In this document: positions 47,389 through 58,922 of the stretch, piece by piece | Position numbering within the stretch: the stretch's first letter is position 1 | Layout: each line of letters starts with the position of its first letter | Source: Arabidopsis thaliana | Lineage: Eukaryota; Streptophyta; Magnoliopsida; Brassicales; Brassicaceae | Assembly: GCF_000001735.4 (NCBI RefSeq) | Contig: NC_003071.7 | Coordinates: forward strand, 19,009,443-19,073,442 | DNA: 64,000 nt | Direction: 5' to 3' | The notes under the pieces: generated by a model | What the model saw: the letters and a program-made list of their open reading frames with translations, nothing else | Database searches by the model: none | What the model was told of the DNA's origin: nothing | Translations under genes and position numbers: made by a program

Positions 47389-49029
47389 TCAAGCTTATGA
47401 TATTTGATCAATAGAAACAGTCTTATTATCTAGCAAGCAAGCATTGTTTGTGCCGTTTCTCTATATTAGAGAAAACCTCCCAAAAGGATTTAAAATCTTC
47501 TTCTTTTTTCCTCTTCTAAGGGTAATGATCGATCATAGATTCATAGACTTAGATTAATTGCTCAGTTGTTTGTTTATTGTACACCTTTATTTTGGGACTT
47601 TGCTAAGCATTGTATAATATCTCCCAATAATCTATTTTCTTGTTGGATAGTTCATCAATATGCATGGGAATATCTCATTTTTTTCCTTCTAATAAATACT
47701 CCCTATTATAGAAATCTATAAAAGTGTTCATAATTATAACTCGTGGAAATTAATTTGAGCTTTAAGGAATGATTGATATCTTTTTGTGAAACAAAAAATC
47801 ACAAAAAGAAAATCATTGATTTTTTTTTTTTTGGTTGGAAAATGATTGATTCTTTTGTTTTTTTGGGTAGGAAAATGATTGATTATTTTTGTAGAGGAGA
47901 AAATGACGTACTCTAAAATTCAGAAAAAAGAAATGACGTACGCCAAAAAAAGTATGAAAGTCTCTTCAAGACTAACCACTAAACACCAAACAAGATATAA
48001 TTTTCTTTTTTTTTTTTGTATGTGGAGTAGAAAAATCATTGATTTCGTATATAGGTAGACTAATCAACGTTTGTGGATTCAGAATTTCAAATACAAGTGT
48101 CCGTGAATTAAATCCAAGACCGTGAATGCATAAAAAAAACTAGGTCTATAAAGTGAAAAAAAATACAAATATTAAGGGAGTAACTGAGTCATCATAACTA
48201 TGAAAAATATGATTGTTTGTTATACATAAAAAAATTATGACCATACATATATATTTTCTTTTTAAAAATAATGAACATATTGAGGTAAATAAATAAACAA
48301 CAGATTAAAATATTATATATCATGGTAAGAACCACAACATATATATATAAGTTGAATTAGTAAATTAAAAATGTTGGATGGAATTTGCTCATTCACTAGA
48401 AAAATTATTTTCATATTTCGTCTCAAGAAAAACCAAATTGGAATTGTAATTTTTTTGGGTTGACTGACTCAGTCTTCGTCAAAAGTCAACTCAACTTTAT
48501 TCCCTTTCCAAAATTTATTATTATTGAAAACTTGTCTTTTTCATGTGTGTTCCAGGCTCGTTTCTTCTTCACTTAGTTTCAATTCAAAGTTGTACTAAAT
48601 CACTACTTCGCCAAAATTAGAACATCATTATCTTCGAGGGTCTCTTCTCTCTTCATACTACTTCAAGAAATAATTAAACCTTTTTTTCCCTTTTAATCTT
48701 TCCTGTCGGGAAGACTTTTAAGTACCATTTCTTTTCCGGGAAACAAATTCTCGAATAATCACAGAAAAATACCTTGGTTCACTTTTTTTACTGTATAGAT
48801 CGTCCATTGAAATCAAGGTTTTATTCTTTAAAACTTTGGTCTTTATTTCACAACTTCTTTGAACTTCAAATAGTTTAAAATTTACTCTGTTTCATCAAAT
48901 TACTCTGTTTCGTCAAATTACTCTGTTTTGTCAGCTTGCTCTTTTCTAAAACGTGGAAGTAAATAAAATTTTGACATAAGTATATTTTCTCCCACAGGTT
49001 CAAGAATCTGTGGAAGAAAACAATCAGCG
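47389..49029. other. intergenic; CNGC3 promoter and leader
   Basis: AT-rich, no coding exon. It contains the 3' UTR of the upstream gene and an 18-bp x3 tandem repeat just before CNGC3 (48882-48935). The CNGC3 leader probably includes an intron ending with cag at about 48998. Confidence 0.5.
48882..48935 (+). repeat. three tandem copies of an 18-bp unit upstream of CNGC3
   Basis: Units ttactctgtttcatcaaa, ttactctgtttcgtcaaa and ttactctgttttgtcagc follow head to tail about 100-150 bp before the CNGC3 ATG. Present at CNGC3 only; CNGC11 and CNGC12 lack it. Confidence 0.8.
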
Positions 49030-51831
49030 ATGATGAATCCCCAAAGAAACAAATTCGTAAGGTTTGTATCAATTCTTCCTTTTGATTTAATAATTACGAT
49101 GTTATGAAGTGATCTTGATCTTGATTTATTGATCCAGGTTTAATGGAAATGATGATGAGTTTTCGACCAAAACTACTAGACCATCAGTATCTTCAGTTAT
49201 GAAAACCGTTAGACGAAGCTTCGAAAAGGGGTCAGAGAAAATCAGAACCTTTAAGCGGCCCTTAAGCGTTCATTCAAATAAGAATAAAGAAAATAATAAG
49301 AAGAAGAAGATACTAAGAGTGATGAATCCGAACGATTCATATCTTCAAAGCTGGAACAAGATTTTCTTGCTTCTCTCTGTTGTGGCTTTAGCCTTTGATC
49401 CTCTGTTTTTCTATATCCCCTATGTGAAGCCCGAGCGATTTTGTCTTAATCTAGACAAGAAACTCCAGACAATCGCTTGCGTTTTCCGCACTTTCATCGA
49501 CGCTTTCTATGTGGTTCACATGCTGTTTCAGTTTCATACCGGTTTCATCACTCCTTCTTCTAGTGGTTTCGGCAGAGGAGAGCTTAATGAGAAACATAAA
49601 GATATCGCTTTAAGATACCTCGGCTCATACTTTCTAATCGATCTTCTTTCGATTCTCCCTATTCCTCAGGTAACAATGTTTTCTCAAATCTGCTTTGCAA
49701 GATCTTGGTTGCATATCTAATGAATATGAAATACTATTTTTCTTTGCAATGACAGGTAGTTGTTCTAGCTATTGTTCCAAGGATGAGACGACCCGCGTCG
49801 CTAGTAGCAAAAGAGCTACTGAAATGGGTAATCTTTTGCCAATATGTTCCGAGGATAGCGAGAATCTATCCGCTTTTCAAGGAAGTAACAAGAACTTCTG
49901 GTTTGGTAACTGAAACTGCTTGGGCTGGTGCTGCTTTAAACCTATTCCTCTACATGTTAGCTAGCCATGTAAGAAAAGATTATTTTATTTGATTCTTTGC
50001 TCCACTTGATTAGGTTATGTTTGGGCAAAGATAACGGTTTTAACCATTGCGAAAAATGGACAGGTTTTTGGGTCTTTTTGGTACTTGATTTCGATAGAAA
50101 GGAAAGATAGATGTTGGCGTGAGGCGTGTGCTAAGATACAGAATTGCACTCATGCATACTTATACTGTTCACCAACAGGGGAAGACAATAGGTTATTTTT
50201 AAACGGTTCTTGTCCGTTGATCGATCCCGAAGAAATCACAAACTCGACGGTTTTCAACTTTGGTATATTCGCTGATGCATTGCAGTCTGGAGTTGTGGAG
50301 TCTAGAGATTTCCCTAAGAAGTTTTTCTACTGTTTCTGGTGGGGTCTCCGCAATCTTAGGTTTGTAACATCTAAAACTCTTACTTATTACGGTTCGGTTA
50401 CTTTTTGTTATCTAATCGATGAAATCTTATCTTTCTGTGTGTAGTGCTTTGGGCCAAAACTTGAAGACGAGTGCCTTTGAAGGAGAGATCATTTTTGCAA
50501 TAGTCATTTGTATTTCTGGACTAGTCTTGTTTGCTCTCCTCATTGGAAATATGCAGGTAATCATTTCTCTTCTCCTTTGAGCTCTTAAAACAAGGAATAT
50601 CCATATATATAGTCTTAAAGAGTTCTGTGATTTGTAGAAATATTTGCAATCAACTACTGTAAGAGTTGAGGAAATGAGAGTGAAAAGGAGAGATGCAGAG
50701 CAATGGATGTCTCATCGGATGTTGCCAGACGATCTGAGAAAACGTATCCGTAAATACGAACAGTATAAATGGCAAGAAACCAAAGGAGTTGAGGAAGAAG
50801 CTCTTCTCTCTAGTCTTCCAAAAGATCTCAGAAAGGACATTAAACGCCATCTTTGTCTCAAGTTGCTCAAAAAGGTAACCTTTTATTTTGTCCCATCATA
50901 ACTTCTTGAATTCACTGTTTTGTTTTGTTTCAGGTGCCTTGGTTCCAAGCTATGGATGATCGGTTACTAGATGCTCTATGTGCTCGTCTCAAAACGGTTC
51001 TTTATACAGAGAAGAGTTACATTGTGCGTGAAGGTGAACCAGTGGAGGATATGTTGTTTATAATGAGAGGAAATTTAATCAGCACCACTACTTATGGTGG
51101 CAGAACTGGTTTCTTCAATTCTGTTGACTTAGTTGCTGGTGATTTCTGTGGAGATCTTCTCACTTGGGCATTAGATCCTCTCAGTTCCCAATTCCCTATC
51201 TCTAGTAGAACCGTTCAAGCTTTGACAGAAGTCGAAGGCTTTCTTCTCTCAGCTGATGATCTCAAGTTTGTCGCTACTCAGTATCGTCGCCTCCATAGCA
51301 AGCAACTCCGACACATGTTCAGGTAATACTTTCAATTGAAAAAATGCATGTTGAGTTAATTATAAAAGTTAACATATTGGATAATGAGGACATATCGTAT
51401 ACCTATCTCGTTTCTCAAGTTTCCTTCAACATAATAACCCTAAATCTTTTTATTACCTACCTTGTATCTTGTTTCTCAAGTTACCTTTAATATTATAACC
51501 TAAACAACTTTTTGTCTCCAGGTTTTATTCAGTGCAATGGCAGACATGGGCAGCATGTTTTATACAAGCAGCATGGAAGAGACATTGTAGAAGGAAGCTC
51601 TCAAAGGCTTTACGTGAAGAAGAAGGCAAACTACATAACACTCTTCAGAACGATGATTCAGGAGGCAATAAACTTAACTTAGGTGCTGCGATTTATGCGT
51701 CGAGGTTTGCTTCTCATGCTCTGAGGAATCTAAGAGCAAATGCAGCAGCCCGAAATTCTAGATTCCCGCACATGTTAACTTTGTTGCCTCAGAAACCAGC
51801 CGATCCTGAGTTTCCTATGGATGAAACCTAG
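49030..51831 (+). CDS. CNGC3: cyclic nucleotide-gated channel 3
   Basis: Eight exons: 49030-49061, 49138-49669, 49756-49968, 50064-50359, 50445-50556, 50638-50874, 50934-51322, 51522-51831 (GT-AG), giving 706 aa. It is a plasma-membrane cation channel subunit with six TM helices: S1 near residues 86-105, pore helix and filter at about 353-367 with the plant GQN triplet (SALGQNLKTS; GQN at 361-363), then S6. The cytosolic part has a C-linker, a cyclic-nucleotide-binding domain (about 475-600, cassette GDFCGDLL) and an IQ calmodulin site (about 616-635, FIQAAWKRHCRRK). The long basic N-terminus (1-80) is absent from CNGC11/12. It is first of a three-gene tandem array. Matches At2g46430 in length. 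Confidence 0.97.
51323..51521 (+). repeat. CNGC3 intron 7 with internal tandem duplication
   Basis: Two related blocks, from about 51410 (cgtttctcaagtttcctt) and from about 51472 (tgtttctcaagttaccttt), repeat within the intron. The same duplication is present in CNGC11 intron 7 (54819-55005), so it predates or travelled with the copying between the two genes. Confidence 0.6.
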
Positions 51832-52639
51832 TTGTGTATATAGTTGTTGACTCTATCTCTATGTAATGTGATCGCTAGTATTTTTTGCAAATGATTATGT
51901 AACCAGTAAAGAGCTTTATGTGAAATAATCAATAGGAAAAATTCTTATAGAGTTTAGTTAAAAAATAATAATTAATGGAGACATTAATTTTAGCGAGAAT
52001 CTCACCACCACAACCACTGTAAATGTTTTGCTATCCAAAAACACTTTCTAAGTCCTAAGCTTTAAAAGCATCTCTCATTAAACAATTTTTCCACATAGTT
52101 AGGAGAGTTTACTAGCTAGAGACGGTAGACTTATCTCTCTATTGGTGGTCCAGCTTGGCTTCACTCTCTCGAATTGACGAGTTTAGTCTTATTACGACGA
52201 CTTTCAATTGGGTCTGTATTGACTAAAAGATGGCCAACTAAAATAATGATTTAAGTATATATTTGAAGATGGTACGAAATGGGCATGTTGTGAAAAGAAG
52301 ACAGGTAGAGAAATTGGATTTTGTGAATATTATTGTAAGTTGTAGGGCAAAGAGAGTGAGACTGCAGAGCCCCCACCGTAGACGACTTTACTGTCTCTTC
52401 AAGTCCATTTAGCTTACCACTCTGCATCCACATACATGAGTCTGTGTTAAAGCTGGAGAACATCGATTTGCCCACCATTTCTCACTGCCAAAGCCATACC
52501 CATATTTATTCTCTCTCGGTCTCTCTTCTCGGTCTCTCTTCTCAGTCTCTCACTCCCACAGCCTTTAGTTCGAGAAGACCGAAGGGGACTTCATTTTCTT
52601 GTACGGGAATTAAAATATTGAAGATTGACAGATAAAAAC
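51832..52639. other. CNGC3-CNGC11 spacer with CNGC11 promoter
   Basis: Similar in order and sequence to the CNGC11-CNGC12 spacer (55314-56402): both begin with gttgttgactctatctct and pass through ctattggtggtc near 52139/55839. Both end in a CT-repeat leader. This defines the duplication unit. The CNGC11 leader carries one more copy of ggtctctcttctc (52519-52544) than CNGC12. Confidence 0.6.
52519..52552 (+). repeat. CT-rich tandem repeat in CNGC11 leader
   Basis: ggtctctcttctc is present twice in tandem followed by the related agtctctcactc. The CNGC12 leader has a single copy (about 56291-56314). Confidence 0.7.
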
Positions 52640-55186
52640 ATGAATCTTCAGAGGAGAAAATTTGTTAGGTAGCTTCTTGGAATTTTTATGAACAAGTTTA
52701 ACATAGCTTCAATCTAGTATTTTTATATTTACTTTTGGCAGTAGTGATCATATCTTGTTGATACAGGCTTGATAGTACGGGAGTTGATGGAAAATTGAAA
52801 AGTGTTAGAGGACGCTTGAAGAAGGTTTACGGGAAGATGAAAACACTCGAAAACTGGAGGAAGACCGTCTTGTTAGCTTGCGTGGTTGCTTTGGCTATTG
52901 ATCCTTTGTTTCTGTTTATCCCTTTGATTGATTCTCAGAGATTTTGCTTCACTTTCGACAAGACACTTGTAGCAGTAGTTTGTGTCATTCGTACTTTTAT
53001 TGACACGTTCTATGTGATTCACATCATTTATTATCTTATAACCGAGACCATTGCTCCTCGTTCTCAAGCATCTTTGAGAGGCGAGATTGTCGTGCATTCT
53101 AAGGCTACACTGAAAACACGTCTCCTCTTTCACTTCATTGTTGACATTATCTCTGTTCTCCCCATTCCTCAGGTATTGTTCCCTTCGTTTGTGTGTGCAT
53201 GACATCTACTTTTCCATGCTTTTTATTAGAGATGTACATGCGTAATTATAGGTGGTGGTTCTCACTCTCATACCACTGTCTGCGTCGCTGGTGTCAGAGA
53301 GAATACTGAAATGGATTATACTTAGTCAATATGTACCAAGAATCATTCGTATGTATCCGCTTTATAAAGAAGTGACAAGAGCCTTTGGTACGGTAGCAGA
53401 ATCAAAGCGGGTCGGAGCTGCTTTAAACTTCTTCCTTTACATGCTGCACAGTTATGTAAGTCTTTGCTCTTGATCCCACTTCCCACCCACTGTTGGTGTT
53501 GTTGTTGTTGCAACTGTGCATGATGGATGGCTACTATATGTATATAGGTGTGTGGGGCTTTTTGGTATTTGAGTTCAATAGAAAGGAAAAGCACATGTTG
53601 GCGTGCCGCGTGTGCTAGGACATCCGACTGCAATCTCACGGTCACGGATCTGCTTTGTAAACGAGCTGGTAGTGACAACATTCGTTTTCTCAACACCTCA
53701 TGCCCATTAATCGACCCTGCCCAAATCACAAACTCCACAGACTTCGACTTTGGTATGTATATTGATGCGTTGAAGTCAGGGGTCCTAGAGGTGAAACCAA
53801 AGGATTTTCCCAGGAAATTCGTCTATTGCTTTTGGTGGGGTCTCCGTAATATTAGGTACTAAATTGTATTATGCTAAACTCTCTGCCGTGAGACATATAT
53901 CAATCCACTTGATAGATTAATCCGCTCTACAGTGCTTTGGGCCAAAACCTGGAGACAAGCAACTCTGCAGGGGAGATTTTCTTTGCTATCATCATATGTG
54001 TCTCTGGTTTACTCTTGTTTGCTGTGCTCATTGGAAACGTTCAGGTAATGTTCATACCTTAGAACTAGAGTTTGATCTCATAAAGCTGATTCTTAATAGA
54101 TGTTTGTTTTTGGTGATCGCAGAAGTACTTGCAATCATCTACGACTAGAGTAGATGAAATGGAAGAGAAAAAGAGAGACACAGAAAAATGGATGTCCTAT
54201 CGGGAGATACCAGAGTATTTGAAGGAACGCATTAGGAGATTTGAAGATTACAAATGGAGAAGAACCAAAGGCACCGAAGAGGAAGCTCTTCTTCGTAGTC
54301 TTCCAAAAGACCTCAGACTCGAAACCAAACGCTATCTTTTTCTCAAGTTGCTCAAAAAGGTAACCTTTTATTTTGTCCCATCATAACTTAACCAACTCCT
54401 CTTGAATTCACTGTTTTGTTTTGTTTCAGGTGCCTTTGCTCCAAGCTATGGATGATCAGTTACTAGATGCTCTATGTGCTCGTCTCAAAACGGTTCATTA
54501 TACAGAGAAGAGTTACATTGTGCGTGAAGGTGAACCAGTGGAGGATATGTTGTTTATAATGAGAGGAAATTTAATCAGCACCACTACTTATGGTGGCAGA
54601 ACTGGTTTCTTCAATTCTGTTGACTTAATTGCTGGTGATTCCTGTGGAGATCTTCTCACTTGGGCATTATATTCTCTTAGTTCCCAGTTCCCTATCTCTA
54701 GTAGAACCGTTCAAGCGTTGACAGAAGTCGAAGGCTTTGTTATCTCAGCTGATGATCTCAAGTTTGTCGCTACTCAGTATCGTCGCCTCCATAGCAAGCA
54801 ACTCCAACACATGTTCAGGTAATATTTTCAATTGAAAAAATGCATGTTGAGTTAATCATATTGGATAATGATGACATATCGTATACCTATCTCGTTTCTC
54901 AAGTTACCTTCAACATAATAACCCAAAATCTTTTTATCACCTACCTTGTATCTTGTTTCTCAAGTTACCTTTAATATTATAATCTAAACAACTTTTTGTC
55001 TCCAGGTTTTATTCATTGCAATGGCAGACATGGGCAGCATGTTTTATACAAGCAGCATGGAAGAGACATTGTAGAAGGAAGCTCTCAAAGGCTTTACGTG
55101 AAGAAGAAGGCAAACTACATAACACTCTTCAGAACGATGATTCAGGAGGCAATAAACTTAACTTAGGTGCTGCGATTTATGCGTAG
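52640..55186 (+). CDS. CNGC11: cyclic nucleotide-gated channel 11
   Basis: Eight exons: 52640-52668, 52767-53172, 53252-53455, 53548-53855, 53933-54044, 54123-54359, 54430-54818, 55006-55186 (GT-AG), giving 621 aa. Architecture as CNGC3 but with a short N-terminus. The filter GQN is at about 319-321, the CNBD at about 433-560 with cassette GDSCGDLL, and an IQ motif near 575. Exons 1-6 and their introns are nearly identical to CNGC12, while the end of exon 6 onward is nearly identical to CNGC3. The last exon ends at a TAG where CNGC3 has TCG, shortening the tail by 43 residues; a second in-frame TAG follows at 55292. Trp of the AWAGAALN motif is Arg198. Role: immunity-linked cation channel (the cpr22 locus, established). 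Matches At2g46440. Confidence 0.96.
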
Positions 55187-56402
55187 AGGTTTGCTTCTCA
55201 TGCTCTGAGGAATCTAAGAGCAAATGCAGCAGCCCGAAATTCTAGATTCCCACACATGTTAATTTTGTTGCCTCAGAAACCAGCCGATCCTTAGTTTCCT
55301 ATGGATGAAACCTAGTTTTGTATAGTTGTTGACTCTATCTCTCTGTAATGTGATCGCTAGTGATTTCTTGCAAATAACTTTTGTGTAAACCAGTAAAGAT
55401 ATTTTTATGTGAAATAATAATCAATAGGAAAATTTCTTATAGAGTTTAGTAAAAAAACAATTTTAATGGAGACGTTTTAGCGAATACTCACCACCTCAAC
55501 CACTGTAAATGTTTTGTTATCCAAAAACTTCTAATTCCTAAGCTTTTAACTTTTAAAGCATCTCTCGTTAAACAATTTGTATTTTTTTGCAAAACAAAAA
55601 TAAAACGCTGTATTTTTAAATTAGAATCCTTAAGGTTGGGTATTTTTAAGTGAATCAAAAATTCCAACCAAAGTAATGGAACTAAATAACTGTTTTTTAT
55701 TAGAAAACTGAATACGTACATATACCAAAGTACATAATAAAACTAGTTCTATTATTGATATATATAAATTAAACACAGATTTAGATTATATTTAAACACA
55801 TAGCTAAGATTGTTTACTAGAGAGACTTAATTAGGTCTCTCTATTGGTGGTCTAGCTTGGCTTCACTCTCGAATTGAAGAGGAACAACGTGTTTGTTTAG
55901 TCTTTTTAGGACTTACAATTACGTCTCTGTTGTTTAGTAACGATGGCAAATAAAAATAATGATTTAGTATATTTGAACATGGTCCCAAATGGGCAAGTTG
56001 TAAAAAGAAGACAAGTAGAGAAAATTCAAAATTGGATTTCGTGGATATTATTGTAAGTTGCAGGGAAAAAAGAGTGAGACTGCCCCACCGTAGACTAAAA
56101 TGATTTAGCTTACCACTCTCACTCTGCATCCACAGTTTAATAATTACCCCTTTAATATTTTAATCATTATTTTAGTAGACCAAAACTGTTTAGTGTTGAA
56201 ACTTGTGCATCCACATGAGTGTTGGTTAAAGGTTGAGAACATCGATTTGCCAACCATATCTCACAGCCACAGCCATTTTTATTCTCTCTCGGTCTCTCTT
56301 CTCAGTCTCTCACTACCACAGCCTTAAGTTCGAGAAGACCGAAGTGGACTTCATTTTCTTGTACGGGAATTAAAATATTGCAGATTGACGACATATACTA
56401 AC
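55187..56402. other. CNGC11 3' remnant and CNGC12 promoter
   Basis: 55187-55315 still aligns codon by codon with the CNGC3 tail and would encode it but for two stop codons, so it is former coding sequence, now 3' UTR. Beyond it is the CNGC12 promoter, a diverged copy of the CNGC11 promoter, with insertions near 55580-55800. Confidence 0.7.
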
Positions 56403-58922
56403 ATGAATCATCGGAGGAGTAAATTTGCCAGGTACTTCTTCGAAGTTTTGATTAACTACTATTTCATATTTGGTTGTGATAGTGATCATTGTTGATACAG
56501 GATAGATAGTATGGGAGTTGATGGAAAATTGAAAAGTGTTAGAGGACGCTTGAAGAAGGTTTACGGGAAGATGAAAACACTCGAAAACTGGAGGAAGACC
56601 GTCTTGTTAGCTTGCGTGGTTGCTTTGGCTATTGATCCTTTGTTTCTGTTTATCCCTTTGATTGATTCTCAGAGATTTTGCTTCACTTTCGACAAGACAC
56701 TTGTAGCAGTAGTTTGTGTCATTCGTACTTTTATTGACACGTTCTATGTGATTCACATCATTTATTATCTTATAACCGAGACCATTGCTCCTCGTTCTCA
56801 AGCATCTTTGAGAGGCGAGATTGTCGTGCATTCTAAGGCTACACTGAAAACACGTCTCCTCTTTCACTTCATTGTTGACATTATCTCTGTTCTCCCCATT
56901 CCTCAGGTATTGTTCCCTTCGTTTGTGTGTGCATGACATCTACTTTTCCATGCTTTTTATTAGAGATGTACATGCGTAATTATAGGTGGTGGTTCTCACT
57001 CTCATACCACTGTCTGCGTCGCTGGTGTCAGAGAGAATACTGAAATGGATTATACTTAGTCAATATGTACCAAGAATCATTCGTATGTATCCGCTTTATA
57101 AAGAAGTGACAAGAGCCTTTGGTACGGTAGCAGAATCAAAGTGGGCTGGAGCTGCTTTAAACTTATTCCTTTACATGCTGCACAGTTATGTAAGTCTTTG
57201 CTCTTGATCCCACTTCCCACCCACTGTTGTTGTTGTTGATGGATGGCTACTATGTATATAGGTGTTTGGGGCTTTTTGGTACTTGAGTTCAATAGAAAGG
57301 AAAAGCAAATGTTGGCGTGCCGCGTGTGCTAGGACATCCGACTGCAATCTCACGGTCACGGATCTGCTTTGTAAACGAGCTGGCAGTGACAACATTCGAT
57401 TCCTCAACACTTCATGCCCATTAATCGACCCTGCCCAAATCACAAACTCCACAGACTTCGACTTTGGTATGTATATTGATGCATTGAAGTCAGGGGTGCT
57501 AGAGGTGAAACCAAAGGATTTTCCCAGGAAATTCGTCTATTGCTTTTGGTGGGGTCTCCGTAATATTAGGTAATAAATTGTATTATGCTAAACTCTCTGC
57601 CGTGAGATCTGACGACTGACCCATAGTAAGACATATATCAATCCATTTGTTAGATTAATCCACTCTACAGTGCTTTGGGCCAAAACCTGGAGACAAGCAA
57701 CTCTGCAGGGGAGATTTTCTTTGCTATCATCATATGTGTCTCTGGTTTACTCTTGTTTGCTGTGCTCATTGGAAACGTTCAGGTAATGTTCATACCTTAG
57801 AACTAGAGTTTGATCTCATAAAGCTGATTCTTAATAGATGTTTGTTTTTGGTGATCACAGAAGTACTTGCAATCATCTACTACTAGAGTAGATGAAATGG
57901 AGGAGAAAAGGAGAGACACAGAAAAATGGATGTCCTACCGGGTGATACCAGAGTATTTGAAGGAACGCATTAGGAGATTTGAAGATTACAAATGGCGAGA
58001 AACCAAGGGAACCGAAGAGGAAGCTCTTCTTCGTAGTCTTCCAAAAGACCTCAGACTCGAAACCAAACGCTATCTTTACTTGGATATGTTAAAGCGTGTA
58101 AGCTAGCTCCCTTTTCGTCATTTATCCGTGTATCGCAAGAAATATAATAGTTGTCAACTTATAGCTTTTTCACCTCTCAGGTTCCATGGCTTAACATCAT
58201 GGATGATGGTTGGCTACTAGAAGCTGTGTGCGACCGGGTGAAGTCTGTGTTCTATTTAGCGAACAGCTTCATAGTGAGAGAGGGGCACCCAGTTGAGGAG
58301 ATGCTGATTGTAACGAGAGGCAAGCTGAAAAGTACAACCGGATCTCATGAAATGGGTGTCCGCAACAATTGTTGTGACCTCCAAGATGGTGACATATGTG
58401 GAGAACTTCTCTTCAATGGTTCTCGCCTTCCTACCTCAACCAGAACCGTAATGACTTTGACTGAAGTTGAAGGTTTCATTCTCTTGCCTGATGATATCAA
58501 GTTTATAGCTTCTCATTTAAATGTCTTTCAAAGACAAAAACTCCAACGAACATTCAGGCAAGCTTCGAAACCAAAGTAGCAGCTGAGATTTTTTTACTAC
58601 CTTAAACAAGCTGCAATGCAAGACTTAAACAAACCATTTTTTCAGGTTATACTCACAGCAATGGCGCTCATGGGCAGCATTCTTCATTCAAGCGGCATGG
58701 AGGAAACATTGCAAAAGGAAGCTTTCTAAGACAAGAGACAACGAGAATATTCCACAAGGCACGCAACTCAATCTTGCATCAACGCTCTACGTGTCCAGAT
58801 TTGTGTCCAAAGCTTTGCAAAATCGACGAAAAGATACAGCAGATTGTTCCAGCTCTCCTGATATGTCACCTCCGGTACCTCATAAACCAGCCGATCTCGA
58901 GTTTGCAAAGGCTGAAGCATAG
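56403..58922 (+). CDS. CNGC12: cyclic nucleotide-gated channel 12
   Basis: Eight exons: 56403-56431, 56501-56906, 56986-57189, 57262-57569, 57671-57782, 57861-58097, 58181-58557, 58646-58922, giving 649 aa, the expected length. Short N-terminus, six TM helices, GQN filter, CNBD (from about 433; cassette GDICGELL) and IQ region (FIQAAWRKHCKRK). The final intron uses a GC donor (AG|GCAAGC at 58558), unlike the GT in CNGC3 and CNGC11. If unspliced, the frame stops at 58579 and the protein (564 aa) lacks the IQ domain. The tail, ending LEFAKAEA, is unlike CNGC3. With CNGC11 it is the gene fused in the cpr22 defence mutant (established). Matches At2g46450. Confidence 0.96.

Noticed and set aside
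52873-53205. 110-codon minus frame, repeated identically at 56607-56939
   Set aside because: Exact antisense of CNGC exon 2 in both paralogs; its repetition only reflects the gene duplication.
52640-55186. CNGC11 as a pseudogene because of the early stops
   Set aside because: All domains through the IQ motif are intact, splice sites are good and the 621-aa length is that of the known functional protein; only the tail is lost.
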